Shown: positions 10,363 to 22,677, counted from the stretch's first letter. The stretch: DNA of 64,000 nucleotides from Daedaleopsis sinensis (GCA_033807695.1 CM066301.1:3968001-4032000), one strand, 5' to 3'. Translations and numbers: made by a program. The notes: a model not told the origin generated them from the letters alone.

Positions 10363-12432
10363 CTACGTGAAGTACCGGTAGTCCGGGTTCAGGTCGCCCA
10401 GCCGCTTCTTTTCGTCCTCGGACAAGTGTGCGTGCGTGCCGGCCGCGTGCGCGCGGTCTCGCCTGCGGTTCTCCCACGAGACGCCGAAGAAGTAGACGGT
10501 GTTCGCGGCGAGCGAGAGCACGATGAAGCCGATCGCGATGCTGTACCCGGGGATGTAGCGCGGCGCGTCCTTGGCGAGGAACGAGAACACGGCGATGATC
10601 CCGCCGACTGTCGCGCGGGTGGAGAAGGTCAGCGGGCGATGGCGGACGGGGTGCGAGCGCGGGACGTACTGTTTCCAAACCCAACTTGGAATGCGGTCCC
10701 GACGGCGCGTCTGTGGTGCCCTCCGACTGTATGTGCCCCAACTCGTCAGCAAGTGCAGACACGAGGCGCAGGAGCGAGGCGGACTCACGGTTGGTGTTGA
10801 ACCAGCAGACGATGATCGGCATCGCCGAGTACGTGCCCATCGCGGCGAGGAAGAGCGCGCCGTACTGCACGTGCTTGTTGTCGTGCACGGTGAGGAGAAT
10901 GATGAAGCCCGTGAGAGAGACGGCGGTCGTCGCGAGGATGAACACGTATCGCATACGGAGCCAGTCTGACGCCGTCGCGGAGATCATCGCGAGCGCGAAC
11001 GCGCACGCCCAGGGCGGCACGGAGAGTAGCTGGGTGCGGATCGCGCTATAGCCCAGTGACTGGATGATCGTCGGTGCGAAGTACGCTGTGGGGGTGGAGA
11101 GGAAAGGGGGTGTCAGCTGTGAGCGTTGCTGATAAAGAGGGACGGGCACTGACCGTAGCCGTATGCAGGGACGATGAGTCCAAAGTACATGAAGCCTCCC
11201 ACAACGATTTTCCCTAGCGGTACATCAGACCTTAGGCAACATGGTAGGGAGGTGCTCTGGCTGGGAACGTACAATCTTTGAAAACCGCCAACACGCTCCT
11301 GACAGTGAGCGGGTCGTGGCGCCTAGAGTGGCCGACATCCTCGTAGAGGCGCGCCTTGACAAAGTCCTTCTCTTCTTGACTGAGCCACGTGACCTCCTCC
11401 GGGAAGTCCGCGATGGTGAAGTAGAGGACGAAGGAGCACAGTACGGTCAGGGCTCCCTCTGTATGATGGTGTGGTGAGAGGCCATGAACACAAAATGGCT
11501 TGGCCATCGAACTGGGTACTCACCGAGAATGAAAATCCAGCGCCAGCCACGATACCCATGCATCCCATCCATCTTGCCAATCGCGCTGGCGAGCAGGCCG
11601 CCAAAGCCGCCGGCGAGGGTAGTCGAGGAGAAGAAGAAGGAATAGCGTTTCTGGGCCTCGGAACGCTTGTACCACATTGCAATGAGGTAGAAGCAGGCGG
11701 GGAAGACTCCGCTCTCGACTACGCCGAGGAAGAAGCGCGTCGCAATCAGCCCGCCGAGGCTCTTGGTGAAGCCTTGGAGGAGGGTGATGATTCCGAAGAA
11801 GAACATGCACAGCGACACTGGAGGGTATAGTGAGCACCACATCAAATGCACGGCGTCAAAGCCTAGGAAGGGAGACATACGCCATACGTGCGGCTTGAAG
11901 TGTTTGAGAAGCGCGTTGGATGGTATTTCACAGAGGACGTATGGCGCAAAGCTGACGCGTTCTTTGAGCGAGGCGGGGAGATGTGTTCGTGCAGGAGACG
12001 ACTCACAAGACGACTAGTGCGGTGTTGAACTCGTTTCCTGCGAGGTGGAGGTCCTGCTTGAGACCAAACACCGCCGCGTTCGAAATGTTCACTCTGTTCA
12101 CTCAAAGTCGTTGGCACGCAGGGGGCGTTGAACGGGCTAAGATGACTCACCGGTCGAGGAATGCGAGGAGGTAGAGCACACAGAGAACGGGTACGACACG
12201 AAGGTCGATTTTGCGGATGACCTTTGCCTCGTCAACATTAGGGAAGCGTGCCTTGTAGTCGCCTCCCTCCGCACCGAGGTACGGGGCAAGGTTATACTGC
12301 TTCTCGACGTCAGGCGAGACGGGGTGTTCCTGGAGCGACTCGGAAGCCGCTGTGTAGTCCGCGAGAGGTGAGCGAAGCTGATGTGATGCGCAAGGCGTGA
12401 GAGTCGGACCCGGACTTGCCTTTCGAGCTCAT
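10363..12432 (-). CDS. MFS permease, Dal5/TNA1-like anion:cation symporter (copy 1)
   Basis: Plasma-membrane uptake transporter of the allantoate/nicotinate permease group; the substrate is not predictable. Ten exons: 12432-12420, 12349-12151, 12093-12007, 11951-11881, 11817-11524, 11458-11273, 11213-11154, 11085-10789, 10726-10670, 10607-10363. They give 502 aa with about 12 hydrophobic segments. Family motifs: KIDLRVVPVLCVLYLLAFLDR, VNISNAAVFG, a GLIATRFFLG helix, GVFPACFYLIAMWY, the FPEEVTWLSQEE loop and NLGGHHRRAVGTA. Exon 1 is only 13 nt and is followed by a GCAAGT donor. The paralogue at 34538 has the same 13-nt exon with GTAAGT, and exons 3-10 have identical lengths in the two genes. 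C-terminus NPDYRYFT. Confidence 0.93.
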
Positions 12433-13154
12433 GACTGCACGCGTAGAGGCCGTCCGGGAGGAGGAGGACGGTACACGAGATGAGAAGACGAGCTCGAGGG
12501 CCCCGCTCGCGTTCGGAGAAGTTAAGAGAGACGCGGAGAGGAGAGTCAGGCGACTTGTAAGTACCCGCCAAGGCCTTCTCGTGTTCGAGCACCTGAAATT
12601 TAAATTATCCTCTTCCGATCCCGATCATATCGTCTTACCCCGCCTTTAGCCCGTTCGGGTCATCCTCCTCGTACGCGTAAACACTTTTCATCCTATGTAC
12701 CCGCGCAGCCGCTCATCCTCACAACCTGCACGTCACAAACCCACTGGTATAGCCTCAACGTTACTGTACTTATGTGAACTTAGCGCGAGTAGGTCCTCTC
12801 GCGAGCTCTCACTAGTCACTGCCGGCAGCTTCACTCAGCACCCCAGAAAAATTTCTGACCGGTCCATTCAAGCTTCACTTGTCCGGTGCCTGAGACTGAG
12901 TATTAATGGAACCCCGATACTCCCGGTTTGCCGAGTCCAGGACCACCAGGGACCACCGCTGACCGAGGTCCAAGACTCCAAGACTGGATCCTTCATAATA
13001 AGCTATAAGAAGGTGAAAGCGAAGGTCAGAAATAAAGCACGCACTCATTTCATTCATACGGAGTCATAAGAACCAGTGGTGCGCGTGAGTGAGGGTCGTT
13101 CGCCGCGGGAACGGTGACTGATCGTCGTGCCCGCAAACGAACAGGTCGAGCGAA
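12433..13154. other. Intergenic region, no gene seen
   Basis: About 720 bp upstream of the MFS gene and downstream of the 13155 gene. It contains a 124-codon open frame at 12695-13069 with no family resemblance and no splice-consistent extension. I see nothing else. Confidence 0.5.
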
Positions 13155-14115
13155 TTAGCGTACATCATACACGAGCTCAACCCCAGCTGATTTTATGTGG
13201 TTCTGCCAACCAGCATACTTCGCCCTCATCCACAGGCCCACTCTGTCCCCGGGCCGTAGAGCGTCGACAAACCCGACGCCGTCGCCCGAGCCATCTTCCT
13301 CCTCCTCCTCCTCCTCCTCCTCCTCCTCCTTCACCGACCCCGCCGCGACCGGTCGACGTCTTACGATGGTCCCCGGACCCCACTCGACGACATGGCGTTG
13401 GAACTCGCGCTCGCCAACACGGTTGCTCTGGACGCGCCAGACGAACTCCGGAGCGTCGCTGCTCGCCCCTCCGTCTACGTCTGGCTTGGGCACGAGCGTC
13501 CAGCCGACCTCGACGAGCTTCTCCTGGATGTCCGCGCTCGCGTAGTACAACGCGCTGTGCTTCGCGAGGTACTCGAGTTCCGTGCCGTCGACGTCGACGG
13601 CGCCGTCCGAGTCGCATCCGGACGCACCGCGGGGCCGGAAGATGCACGCCTCGTACCACGAGTACGCGCCCGTGAACGTTCCTAATTGCGTCCCCGTGTC
13701 ACTGTTAGCATCGCCCTGAGCTGAACGGGATGCTGACATCAGGACGCGTCACTTGCCAGGAAGCTCTCCGCCCCAGCCCTGATCGTGTCCCTCGATCCTC
13801 CATGTGACGCTCTTCATCCGCCAGCCCTCCCCGTTCCGCCCCGCCGGCAGCGGCGGGCTGACGAGGTACAGGAGCGCGGAGGAGTAAGTAGTCCCGGGGC
13901 TTGTATTGGTCCGCTAGCATGCGGACGAGGTCGGTGCGCTCCGCGCGGACGGCGGGGTAGTACCCTGCGAGGTCCATGATCTCGAGCACGAGCTCGGCGG
14001 GCAGGCCGAGGCTCGCGAGCATGGCGCGGACGAGGCGGACGGGCTGCGCGGGGTCTGCGCTGTCTGCCTCCGAGTCGACGTCATACTCGAAGAGAAATGA
14101 TTGCAGCGTGCCCAT
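13155..14115 (-). CDS. Conserved fungal protein of unknown function, with a frame conflict
   Basis: I do not recognise a named family. Exon 1 (14115-13757) starts MGTLQSFLFEYD and has an F-box-like segment LPAELVLEIMDLAGYYP. It then reaches VSPPLPAGRNGEGW and VTWRIEGHDQGWGGELPG. Exon 2 (13681-13155) gives TFTGAYSWYEACIFRP, then VWRVQSNR and a poly-Glu run. The joining intron 13682-13756 starts GCAAGT and would be GC-AG. Exon lengths sum to 886 nt, which is not a multiple of three. The frame changes near 13892, where the minus strand has four C before GGG. Either one base is extra there (assembly error or mutation), or a 64-nt GT-AG intron removes LAGYYP through ADQYK. Both remedies restore the frame. 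Confidence 0.6.
13297..13330. repeat. (TCC)n microsatellite coding for poly-Glu
   Basis: Eleven perfect TCC units. On the minus strand they encode a run of glutamates in the C-terminal part of the unknown protein at 13155-14115, so copy-number changes would stay in frame. Confidence 0.9.
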
Positions 14116-14689
14116 GGGTGCTGTTCTAGCTTGCGATTGTCAACGGTAGCCGACGAGGTGAAGAGATTAACCGGTTACTCACCAGTTATAGACTTGTGTA
14201 ACTAGTAAGGCGAGGCTCTGAATTGAACTTCCTTCAGCATGACGTTCAGTAACAAGGATGTACTGTAGCACAGCCTCTATTGACGGTGACGTGTGAATTG
14301 GACCGGTTCAATTCGGAGTTGCACCAAGTACACGCGCAAGTAATACACCGTCCCCCTTGGTACCGCCCTCACAAATACAGATGAACTCACATTACAACGC
14401 GCGGGGGTTCAATGATACTTTCAGCAGTGTTCACGAAAGATAATTTGCATCGTGCATATACGACAAGCCTTTGTGTTTGACGTCAAATTCGGACGTAATC
14501 GAAGCCAAACCTGAAATCCAGGCGTGGCGAGTCTCTTCCGTCTAACTGCGCACTGTGTACAGCTGTGTACGTCTCTTATAACATCTATGCCAAGACCTAT
14601 TTGTGTACATGTATACAAGTATGTTTGCTCGGCATCCTGATCGGGACATCTGTCATCGTATGGTACTGCATTGCGTATAGGCGAGAAGA
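14116..14689. other. Intergenic region, no gene seen
   Basis: About 570 bp, moderately AT-rich, between the end of the aminotransferase and the start of the 13155-14115 gene. Only short open frames without family resemblance are present. It should hold the promoter of the latter gene. Confidence 0.5.
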
Positions 14690-16742
14690 TCAGACGAGCT
14701 TGTCGAGCTTGTGTATGCCCTCGATGCTCTTCTTGTAGTTGTGGCCGAACGCGCCCGCGCCCTCTCTCTTCGCCTTCTTCAGCACGCGCCCAATCGCGTC
14801 CAGACCTATCAGCGGACATCCGTCAGCCTCCTCGTCCGAACACGCACAACACCGGCGCGACGCAATTAAACGGGAGACATACCCTTATCGAGGTCCTCAA
14901 GCGGCGGCCCGAAGGAGAGGCGGACAAAGTGGTGGCACGGCGAGTGGAAGAGGTTCCGGCGATGGGCGGGGTTGATATCGAAGAAGATGCCGGGGATGAC
15001 GATCGTCTTCTCCTTGAGGAGCTCCTCGAAGAACGTCAGGCCGTTGTTGATCGGCGGCGGGAGGCTCTCGAGGTTGAGCCAGATGTAGAACGTCGCGACG
15101 GGCGGGACGAAGACGTGCAGGCCGAGCTCGTCGAGCCGCTTGAGGACGTGGTCACGCTTCGCCTTGAAGTGCCGCTGCAACGCGACCTTTTCGACGAGCA
15201 CGCGCTCGGGGTCGAGCAGCGGGATCGCGGCGAGCTGGAGGCTGTGCGGAACATGAGGTGAATCGTCCGCATGAGAACAGAACAGGTGAGGGAACGTACG
15301 GGTGGTTGGCGCCACCGTCAAGGAAGGATCCGGACTGCGAGAGCGCAGTGATGAGGTTCTTGGGTCCGAGGACCCAGCAGATGCGCCAGCCAGGGAGACG
15401 CCAGTTCTAAGATAGCAAGCAAGTTTACCGTTAACTCTCGGCTTCACACGTGCGCAGCAATGCAATAATACCTTCGTGAGACCATTCACAATGACCACAG
15501 AGTCCTGGTTGACGTTGTCAATGAATTCGGCGGAGGACACGGACTTGCCGTAGTCCTCGTCGTTTTCGGGATATATGTACCACGAGTAGAACTGCCGACT
15601 GGTGAGCCATTTGTATCAAAGCGAATTATGGAATGATGGATTACCTCGTCCATGATAAGTGTCGCCGCGGATTCGCGGGCAACTTGGACCAGTTCCTTCA
15701 GGTCCTGACCCTCGATGACCTGACCAGTTGGATTACGTGGGTTAGATGCGAGGACGACCTCAAGGCCTTGATTCCTGATGTCTTTCTTGATCTGGTTGAC
15801 ATCGAGGCGGTACTTTTTCTCCTCGTCCAGACTGTGCACGATGTTAACTCAATCTCTCAGATGGAAAGATATGACATCAACTTACACCGTTGGAACAGGC
15901 ACAAGGCGCTTGAATGCGCTCAGGACCTGATCGTATGCGGTATAATCCGGAATTTGATACGACTATACGATGATCAGTACATCCCCTGCTCAATGCAGAA
16001 AACTCGACGTACACAGTAGACATCACCAATGACGGCAGCGACGCGAGAAAGACCTGCACGCCCTCCGGGCACGATGCAAACATTCTCGAAGGTATACTGG
16101 CTGAGCTTGCCCTGACGGTATTGGTGGTTGTATAGGTTGGCCACAGCCTCACGCAGTTCTATCTCCCGCCATCAGCGGCGGCGCAGATGGCTTGCTACAT
16201 GTGTCAAACCTACCCTTGACACCCGTCGTGGGCGCGTACTCGAGCGAGTCCACTGGAAGGGGGATGCTCGTCGGGCGAGCAGGTGCGTCAGGGATTTGAC
16301 CGACCTCTGGTGCACCTTGACCAAGGTTTGCCCACTCGTGCGAGGACGCGTAAGAGAAGCCGTTGGCCATGGCACGGTCGGAGCAATAGATGACCCCCGT
16401 GCTACCGGGGTGCTCGATACCAGGAACAGTCTCCTCATCGGGGTTCACGGTCTGAGGGAGAAGACCCCCGGTCTTGGGCTTGTTGTGACCAGCGGATTGC
16501 CGGAAGATCTAGCGCAATGGGAGACGTTAAGCGACACTCATCTGCGTGTATCTCTTTCAGTTGAGACGAACCCTATGGGCTTCGGAGTCCTTTTCATGGC
16601 GGAAGTGCCTTACGACCTCGTGCACCTGCGAGCGGTCAGCAGATGCCGTGAATTATGTGAAAGCTTTGCTACTGACGACGTCGCGGAAGTGCAGAGGGGT
16701 AGACCTGCCAGACCTGGAGATGGGGGTGGTAGTGCCGGACAT
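14690..16742 (-). CDS. Class I/II PLP-dependent aminotransferase
   Basis: Fold-type I aminotransferase (aspartate-aminotransferase superfamily), cytosolic by appearance; the amino donor is unknown. Eight exons are secure and in one frame: 16508-16214, 16158-16013, 15962-15886, 15831-15645, 15591-15472, 15406-15300, 15241-14883, 14805-14690. Motifs: NLGQGAPEVG, YAPTTGVKELREAVANLY, SNPRNPTGQ, MDEFYSWY, the Schiff-base lysine in GLTKNWRLPGWR, SGSFLDGGANHPLQLAAI and HHFVRLSFGPP. The N-terminus is less sure. ATG at 16742 with two short exons (about 16742-16680 and 16624-16571, donor GTTCGT) joins in phase to IFRQSAGHNKPKTG. It faces arginase across 375 bp, so the two may share a promoter. Confidence 0.88.
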
Positions 16743-17117
16743 GGGGGGATGTGGTGGGGGATGGGGAGGACATCAGTGGGCCGGAAAGCTTTATATATCG
16801 GGGACATCAGAGCGGGGGCCAATGATGATGTCGCTGGAACTGCTGGCGTGCGATGCTAGAAGGTGTTCAGTCGTACGCCAACGTCATCCCAGTCAGTTGG
16901 CTGATGCAGGACTGCTATTCTTAGCAAGCGCTCAGCTCGTATAGATTAGATTAGATTGGCGCGCACAATATCACGAGACATCGCCCAATTTGCTTGCGGT
17001 AATGATGGCAAGCGCCCATAATGCCTCTTAAACTCGGACCTTGCAGGCTTGGCCTGCGTTCCTCTCTTCCGTTTCACGCTCATCGCGCTCGCACCTAAAG
17101 ACTTACAAATCGACACA
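16743..17117. promoter_or_regulatory. Divergent promoter region, aminotransferase / arginase
   Basis: 375 bp between two amino-acid catabolism genes that start away from each other. It is the only space for both promoters. It has a G-rich strand near 16720-16770 and a repeated TAGATTAGATT at about 16943-16957. No specific regulator site is claimed. Confidence 0.4.
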
Positions 17118-18518
17118 ATGCCGTCTCATCTCGAGTCCTCCGTTTCTCGTTTCCTCCCCAACCCCAAGTCAGTCGCGGTAAGCTACGATCTTCCGTTCAC
17201 AAGTTCTCTCGCGTCTGAACAACCTGCCAGATCGTTGGTTGTCCTTTCAGGTGAGCCGTACGCGTAATAAGCTCCGCCATGCCCCTTACATGTGTGCTGT
17301 TTGAATTCAGAGGTGGCCAGGTTCGTCACCATGAGCGTCCATGTCTCCGGATAGACTAATTGTTTAAGCATCGGTAGGCTAAGCTAGGCGTGGACAACGG
17401 TCCCATCCACCTCGTCGAGGCCGGTCTGCCGCAACAGCTGTCCGAGCTCGGCTGGGAGGTCCAGTTTGACGGACACCATCAGTTCCAAGAGATCGAGGCC
17501 GAGAACGATCCGCCCATCGGGAAGCTCAAGAATCCCAGATTTGTGTCGCGTGTCTGCAAGGCCGTCGCACAGGCTGTCGGAGATCATGCGAAGAAGGGCC
17601 AACTGCCCCTTACCCTCGGCGGCGATCACTCTCTGGTACGTCCGCACCGAGAACAACCTCGGCGTAACCCATATCTTTACGCTCATCCGGCGCGCGCAGG
17701 CTATGGGTACTATTTCTGGCACTCTCGAGTACGTCAAACTACCTCATATTCTCTAGAGCGAATTACTCATGTTGTTGTTCTATAGGAAGTATCCCGACGC
17801 TTGTGTTATCTGGGTCGATGCCCATGCTGACATTAACACCGCCGAAACTACGGACTCCGGTGAGCTTCTCTGCCTCATGGCTAACCAAGCCGCCGGACTT
17901 ATCTCAGCCCCGCAGGAAACATTCACGGCATGCCAGTGTCTTTCCTGCTCGGAATCGGACCCAAAGTCGAAGAGTTCTCATGGGTGAAGCCACTCCTGAA
18001 GCCTCACCGGCTTGTGTACATCGGTCTGCGCGACGTCGACCAACCCGAGCGACGCATCCTCAAGGAGCACGGTATCAAGGCATACAGCATGCACGAGGTC
18101 GACAAGTACGGCATTGGGCGCGTCGTTGAGATGGCACTTGACCACGTCAACCCCGGTCGTAAACTCCCCATTCACCTTAGCTTCGATGTGGACGCGCTTG
18201 ATCCGACCGTTGCTCCATCGACTGGGACGCCCGTCCGCGGTGGGCTGACCTTCCGAGAGGGTCACTACATCTGTGAGGCGGTATACGAGACGGGTTGCCT
18301 CGTCGCCCTGGACATCATGGTAAGCCACACAGGGTTCATACGCAAATGTGCAAACTCACTGTGTCTGTAGGAGGTCAATCCGTCCCTGGCCGACCCAGAA
18401 TCGGTCAAGCAAACTGTTGCTGTAGGATGCTCCCTGGCAAGATCTGCCCTTGGTAAGATGAACATTCTGCAAAGTTATAGCGATGCTGACAACCTCTACA
18501 GGCGAGACGCTCCTGTAA
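17118..18518 (+). CDS. CAR1: Arginase
   Basis: Hydrolyses L-arginine to ornithine and urea (urea cycle and arginine catabolism, cytosol). Nine exons: 17118-17177, 17231-17250, 17311-17320, 17378-17635, 17700-17728, 17786-17859, 17916-18319, 18371-18452, 18502-18518. They give 317 aa, the normal length. Binuclear manganese ligands are all present: [21 protein letters not shown] and the glutamate of LTFREGHYI. The MPVSFLLG and [14 protein letters not shown] ends are typical. Exon 3 is only 10 nt (RGGQ region). The usual PFSGGQ reads PFRGGQ here, a conservative-looking but uncommon change at a splice junction. Confidence 0.97.
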
Positions 18519-19026
18519 GCCTATCTCGACTGGCCCACTGTAGCCTGTAGCTAGATGTAGCATAACAACGTATAATGCTAACTGCCATACACTAAGCAGC
18601 TGCTCACCTCCAGCACCTGTGATCGCAGTAATCCCAACGAATGCCTTGAGCTTACACAGTTAGTAGGCGGGCCATGATGTGCGCTCGCCCTTGAAATCTG
18701 AGTGGCGTTGGGCAATCGCAGTACTCCGTGCCAGTGAGCGGATATCCGTGCATCTGTCATAGCCAGACTTCGCAATCTTGTAAGGCCCGTCCGAGTGAAG
18801 CGGTTGGAATGTTCAACGCGACAACAGCAGGTGTGACAAGTCTAGACAGTGAGGCTTTCGTGACGTGACACTTGCTACGTCACTGTTGCCATTTTATGGC
18901 AGTACTACTAGTACCGCAGCACTACAGTACCATGATCATGATGAACGTTAACCTTCGGCCAAGGCTCTTCCTCCCTACTCCCTTAGCATCCTCGAACGCG
19001 ACCAACTGGCATCATAGATCGGAACG
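18519..19026. other. Intergenic region, no gene seen
   Basis: About 510 bp between arginase and the next F-box gene. It has GTGACGTGACA-type direct repeats near 18860-18885. No coding signal. Confidence 0.5.
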
Positions 19027-20621
19027 ATGATCCGGCTCACCGACTTTCCTGACGATATCCTGGAGGACATATTTCATGCCATGCGGAACCTGATATGCTT
19101 CCCAGGGGAACAGGACTATAGTGTACGTGCGGACAAATCACAGCCTGCATTTCCTCTGAGGCATACGCGTTTCTGTAGGATCCTGCAGTGACCCGGCCGG
19201 GATCTCCTCTGAAAAGGTCTGTGCCACTATGGGCCAACGTCATCGTCCTCTCCCATGTCTGCAGTCACTGGCGCAGTCTCATGCGTACCCGCCCACATCT
19301 CTGGACGTTCATCCGTGTAACAGGCACTTTCAAGAACAGAATCATGGTCAACGAGATGATCGAGCGGTCCAACCCTTTCCCCCTATCCGTACTGTTCACA
19401 AACCGCGCAGAAACCCTGGCGGAAGGTCGAGACGATAGCACAGTATTCGACATTGTCGCCATTGCTAGCATCCTCAGCGATCATTCTGAACGCTTCCAAG
19501 AGCTAGGTGTTGCTCTCTACTCGAAACAAGCAGCTATGGTTATGGATGCCCTCTCCACGGCTGCTGTCCCTCGACTGGAGAAGTTGTGGTTTCATTGCGG
19601 ACCGGAATGTCCTAGTAATACCTACGGCAAGTCCGAGGTTTCCTCGACCCCCCTGTTTGACAATATGGTGCCTCCGCTACGCGTCTTACACATGGATCAC
19701 ATCAAATTCTCCTGGCTGCCCTTCGAGAATCTCGAACATCTCGAGCTCACTGGTGGACCAGCCCCTTCTCTCCCTGCACTCCTGCACACCCTCCGTCATA
19801 GTCCTTTGCTTGTAACTTTGATCTTGCAGATACCAGGCTCAGTCAGAAGCGACGAAGTGGACGAAGCAGTCGAAGGCGAAACTCGCATCATGCTGCCCTG
19901 TCTGCGCCTACTGGACCTGCGAGTCGGGTCGACCTACAGCCACGCCTTCTCTATTCTTCCCTACATTGCCTTCCCACAAACAACAGCTGTCCTGCTATCG
20001 TTCTCGTGTCGCTTTACATCGAGTCTATACGAACACTGCGACTCGCTGCAGGATATAGCGGCAGCTATCGAACACGTATCCCTCGTCATCCGTCCACCCA
20101 ACATTGCGCACATTTTCTCCGAGCAGTCCTCTCTACAGCTCATGTACCAAGTATCCCAGGACGAGGACGAGGACGTCTCCCAGCAGCAGCCTATTGCCCG
20201 CCTCTGCGAGGGCTTCCGCGCCGTACCCCTTCCATCGCTCACCTCTCTGTCGCTCAGGACGGAATCGATGTCGATCAAGTACACCTGCTCTCGCTTCGTG
20301 GATCTCCTCCAGACGGTACCAACCATCACGCATCTGGCCTTAGATGTCCGTGCTGCAGAGGCCGTCGAGCTATTCCAGGGGCTAGGGGAGCTAGTAGGGG
20401 GCGAGGGAGGAGAAAAGGTTTCTATTTGCCCAAGACTCAAGGATGTCTCCGTGAACATGAGGTCCTGGCCGACCGACGACGACTTCTGGAGCCTCGAGCG
20501 CTGCTGCCACGCTCGCGCATCAGCAGGCGTCCCGATCGAGAGGTTGGAGACTCTCAAATTTCCCGACACCGTGCTGTCGAGCTTGCAACACTCGGTGCAG
20601 ACAATCATCGCCAAGAACTAA
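19027..20621 (+). CDS. F-box protein
   Basis: Exons 19027-19122 and 19179-20621 give 512 aa. The F-box starts at residue 4 (LTDFPDDILEDIFHAM) and is completed after the single intron by VIVLSHVCSHWRSLMRTRPH LWTFI. The remaining ~430 residues are LRR-like (ENLEHLELTGG, LRLLDLRVGS, LPSLTSLSLRTESM, PTITHLALDV), as in other SCF receptors. It carries an acidic spacer (SQDEDEDVSQQQ). The start is the first ATG, directly upstream of the F-box. The substrate is unknown. It shares no close similarity with the F-box genes at 1993-3882 and 42589-43905 beyond the domain plan. Confidence 0.9.
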
Positions 20622-20877
20622 CACCTACGACCACATTTGTACCTCTGCTGACGGATTGGATATGTATTTGGCTTGTATACTGGGACCTCTATCGCAGCAT
20701 GGCAGATTGTAAAACTGGAACACTATTTGCGCCGGTGCTCTTAGTCGAGTTTTTCTCACTGCCGGAGCGGACGAGAAGATGTATACCACGAGGTCGCACA
20801 GAATTCGTATCTGGTTTGGAGGAGCGCGGTGACATCTTCATGTTCAGAGCGATATCGTGACATATGTATGCATCGAG

Positions 20878-21945
20878 CTACTGGATGGTGACTGTCAGGA
20901 GCGTTACAACACCATCGACGGCGATACCTATACATAGTAAAACAGATATAGAAACTCAATATTGCTGACCGCAACCTCTCGACAGAAGGTACTTACCATG
21001 ATTGACACCGTCACTGCCGGCGGGCATGAGGCCAGTGATGTTCTTCGCAACAGTGTTGTATGTCACACCTCCATGGCTTTTGGTACCTACTGCAGCAGCT
21101 ACGAGCTCGTTGCTATAGTAGGTCGCGTAGTAGGGCTAGTGATCAGCATCGTGTCACCTCGCAAGTATGTCATGTAAACGACGCACCGTCCAACATTGTA
21201 TCCGTCGTCGACTATGTCGTGATTTTCCGAAACATCCTTCTCCTTCGAAGCACTGTTGAACCACGAGTGATATCAATCGAATACTCTGGCCAAAGTAGCA
21301 GCTAGTCATGCTCCACGTACGCAAGAAAGAGTGCGCCACTATTAGCGGCGGGGCCGTTCTGTCGAAAGACCCTACGGCGGATATCAATGAACTGATTCTC
21401 AGGGTGTGTGATGCACACACCTGAAGTGGTTCCCGCCCAGCAGGCTCTCTAGACAGCTCCCAAAAATGGAATTGCCAAAGTCCTGGCGTAACTCCGTTGT
21501 CTGATTGAGCGATCCATTCCCATCGCCGAGATTGGCGGTCTGCGGTGCACCCAGATGAAAGCCGAGGCATTCTTGAGAGCTGCAGAGAACGAGTCACGAT
21601 TAATGGACCAGCATATGCAGACAGCCGTGGACTACACAGAAAAGCTTACAACCCGATTGCCTTCGCGTAGTTCAATACCCCGTCATCCGTCAGGACATCT
21701 GAAGAGCTCAGCCCCGATATAATCACCTAGAAGTTGCGAATCAGTTGTGTTGATGGGTCAAAGAGGGAGTAACACAGAAGACCTACATTCAAAGGCTCCC
21801 CGCCAAACGTAGCATTATCAAATATGCTGCCACCGCCCAGAGCAGGATCAAAGAAGTCAACCGCCCGCTTCTGAAGAGTCATACCAGTGACCATATGAGA
21901 GAAGATGAAACCGGCGATCGCAAGAGGAGCAGCGTGAGCGAACAT
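20878..21945 (-). CDS. Small secreted protein, conserved in basidiomycetes
   Basis: Seven exons (21945-21787, 21726-21650, 21579-21421, 21371-21321, 21252-21187, 21112-20997, 20927-20878) give 225 aa in one frame. An N-terminal hydrophobic leader (AAPLAIAGFIFSHMVTGM) ends with a Kex2-type site (LQKR, then AVDFFDP), so secretion through the Golgi is expected. The mature part has CLGFHLGAPQTANLGDGNG, ELRQDFGNSIFGSCLESLLG, DDGYNVGRNELVAAAVGT and NITGLMPAGSDGVNHGIAVD. I recall this pattern from agaricomycete proteins without an assigned function. The exon-6 acceptor is at 21113; the alternative 30 bases upstream gives a stop. Confidence 0.82.
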
Positions 21946-22677
21946 GGCTGTCGTTGAGACGGTCGTACTTGGTCCAACGAAAACGTAGGGTGAGAGAATG
22001 CGAAGGTGAGGCTTTGCAGACCGGGAAAGAAAAGAGCAGATACGGTGAAGCCAGCGACCTGCAACTGACTCGAAGGGGATCCATCTGCAGCAATGTGGGT
22101 TTTTATAGAGCTTGAGGCTGACAACCGCACCGACGGCCCTGAACCTCGTCGGAGGGCCCGCTCGAGCTCAAGAGCGTGGTCAGGGAGACCATCACAACGA
22201 GCTCGCCGGCGTACGATGTATCACGCTACATAGCGGGGCGCCAGGATATGGCGATAGATCATGATAGAATCAACTATATTGCTGAGATGGGTTGTCTGCC
22301 CGAAATCATCTGTGTTGTGTAGAGGCTGTACACAAGGGGGTAGTTGTAAGCTCCAGGCAGGCGTGAATATGATGAACGCCACTGCTTACTTCAAGTGGTC
22401 TGACGGATTTATCTCTACAGGCGGTGATTTGAAGTTGACCAAGGCATGTTGTAGTAGGAGAGCCTGAGCATGCGGGTGGCAGTCAGAAGCGCCAGTCGAT
22501 CAATATCGATCAATTCTGGTCTACACGATACACGTGACCGCGCGCCACACGCGACGCGTTTTGTTTAACTTACGGTGGCACCGGCCACCAACCTGCCATA
22601 TACTCGACCACCACCCACTTCAGTGTACACGACCCGCACAACCTTATAGCTACACTTTCGAAAGACTAGCACCCACG
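21946..22677. other. Divergent intergenic region
   Basis: About 730 bp between the secreted-protein gene and the kinase gene, which start away from each other. No gene is recognised. A TCGATCAATATCGATCAAT repeat lies at 22496-22514, a possible regulatory site. Confidence 0.5.

Noticed and set aside
16149..16448. Aminotransferase starting at an alternative GTG (NPDEETVPG)
   Set aside because: Conserved-looking sequence (IFRQSAGHNKPKTG) continues upstream in the same exon to a splice acceptor, so the GTG is internal.
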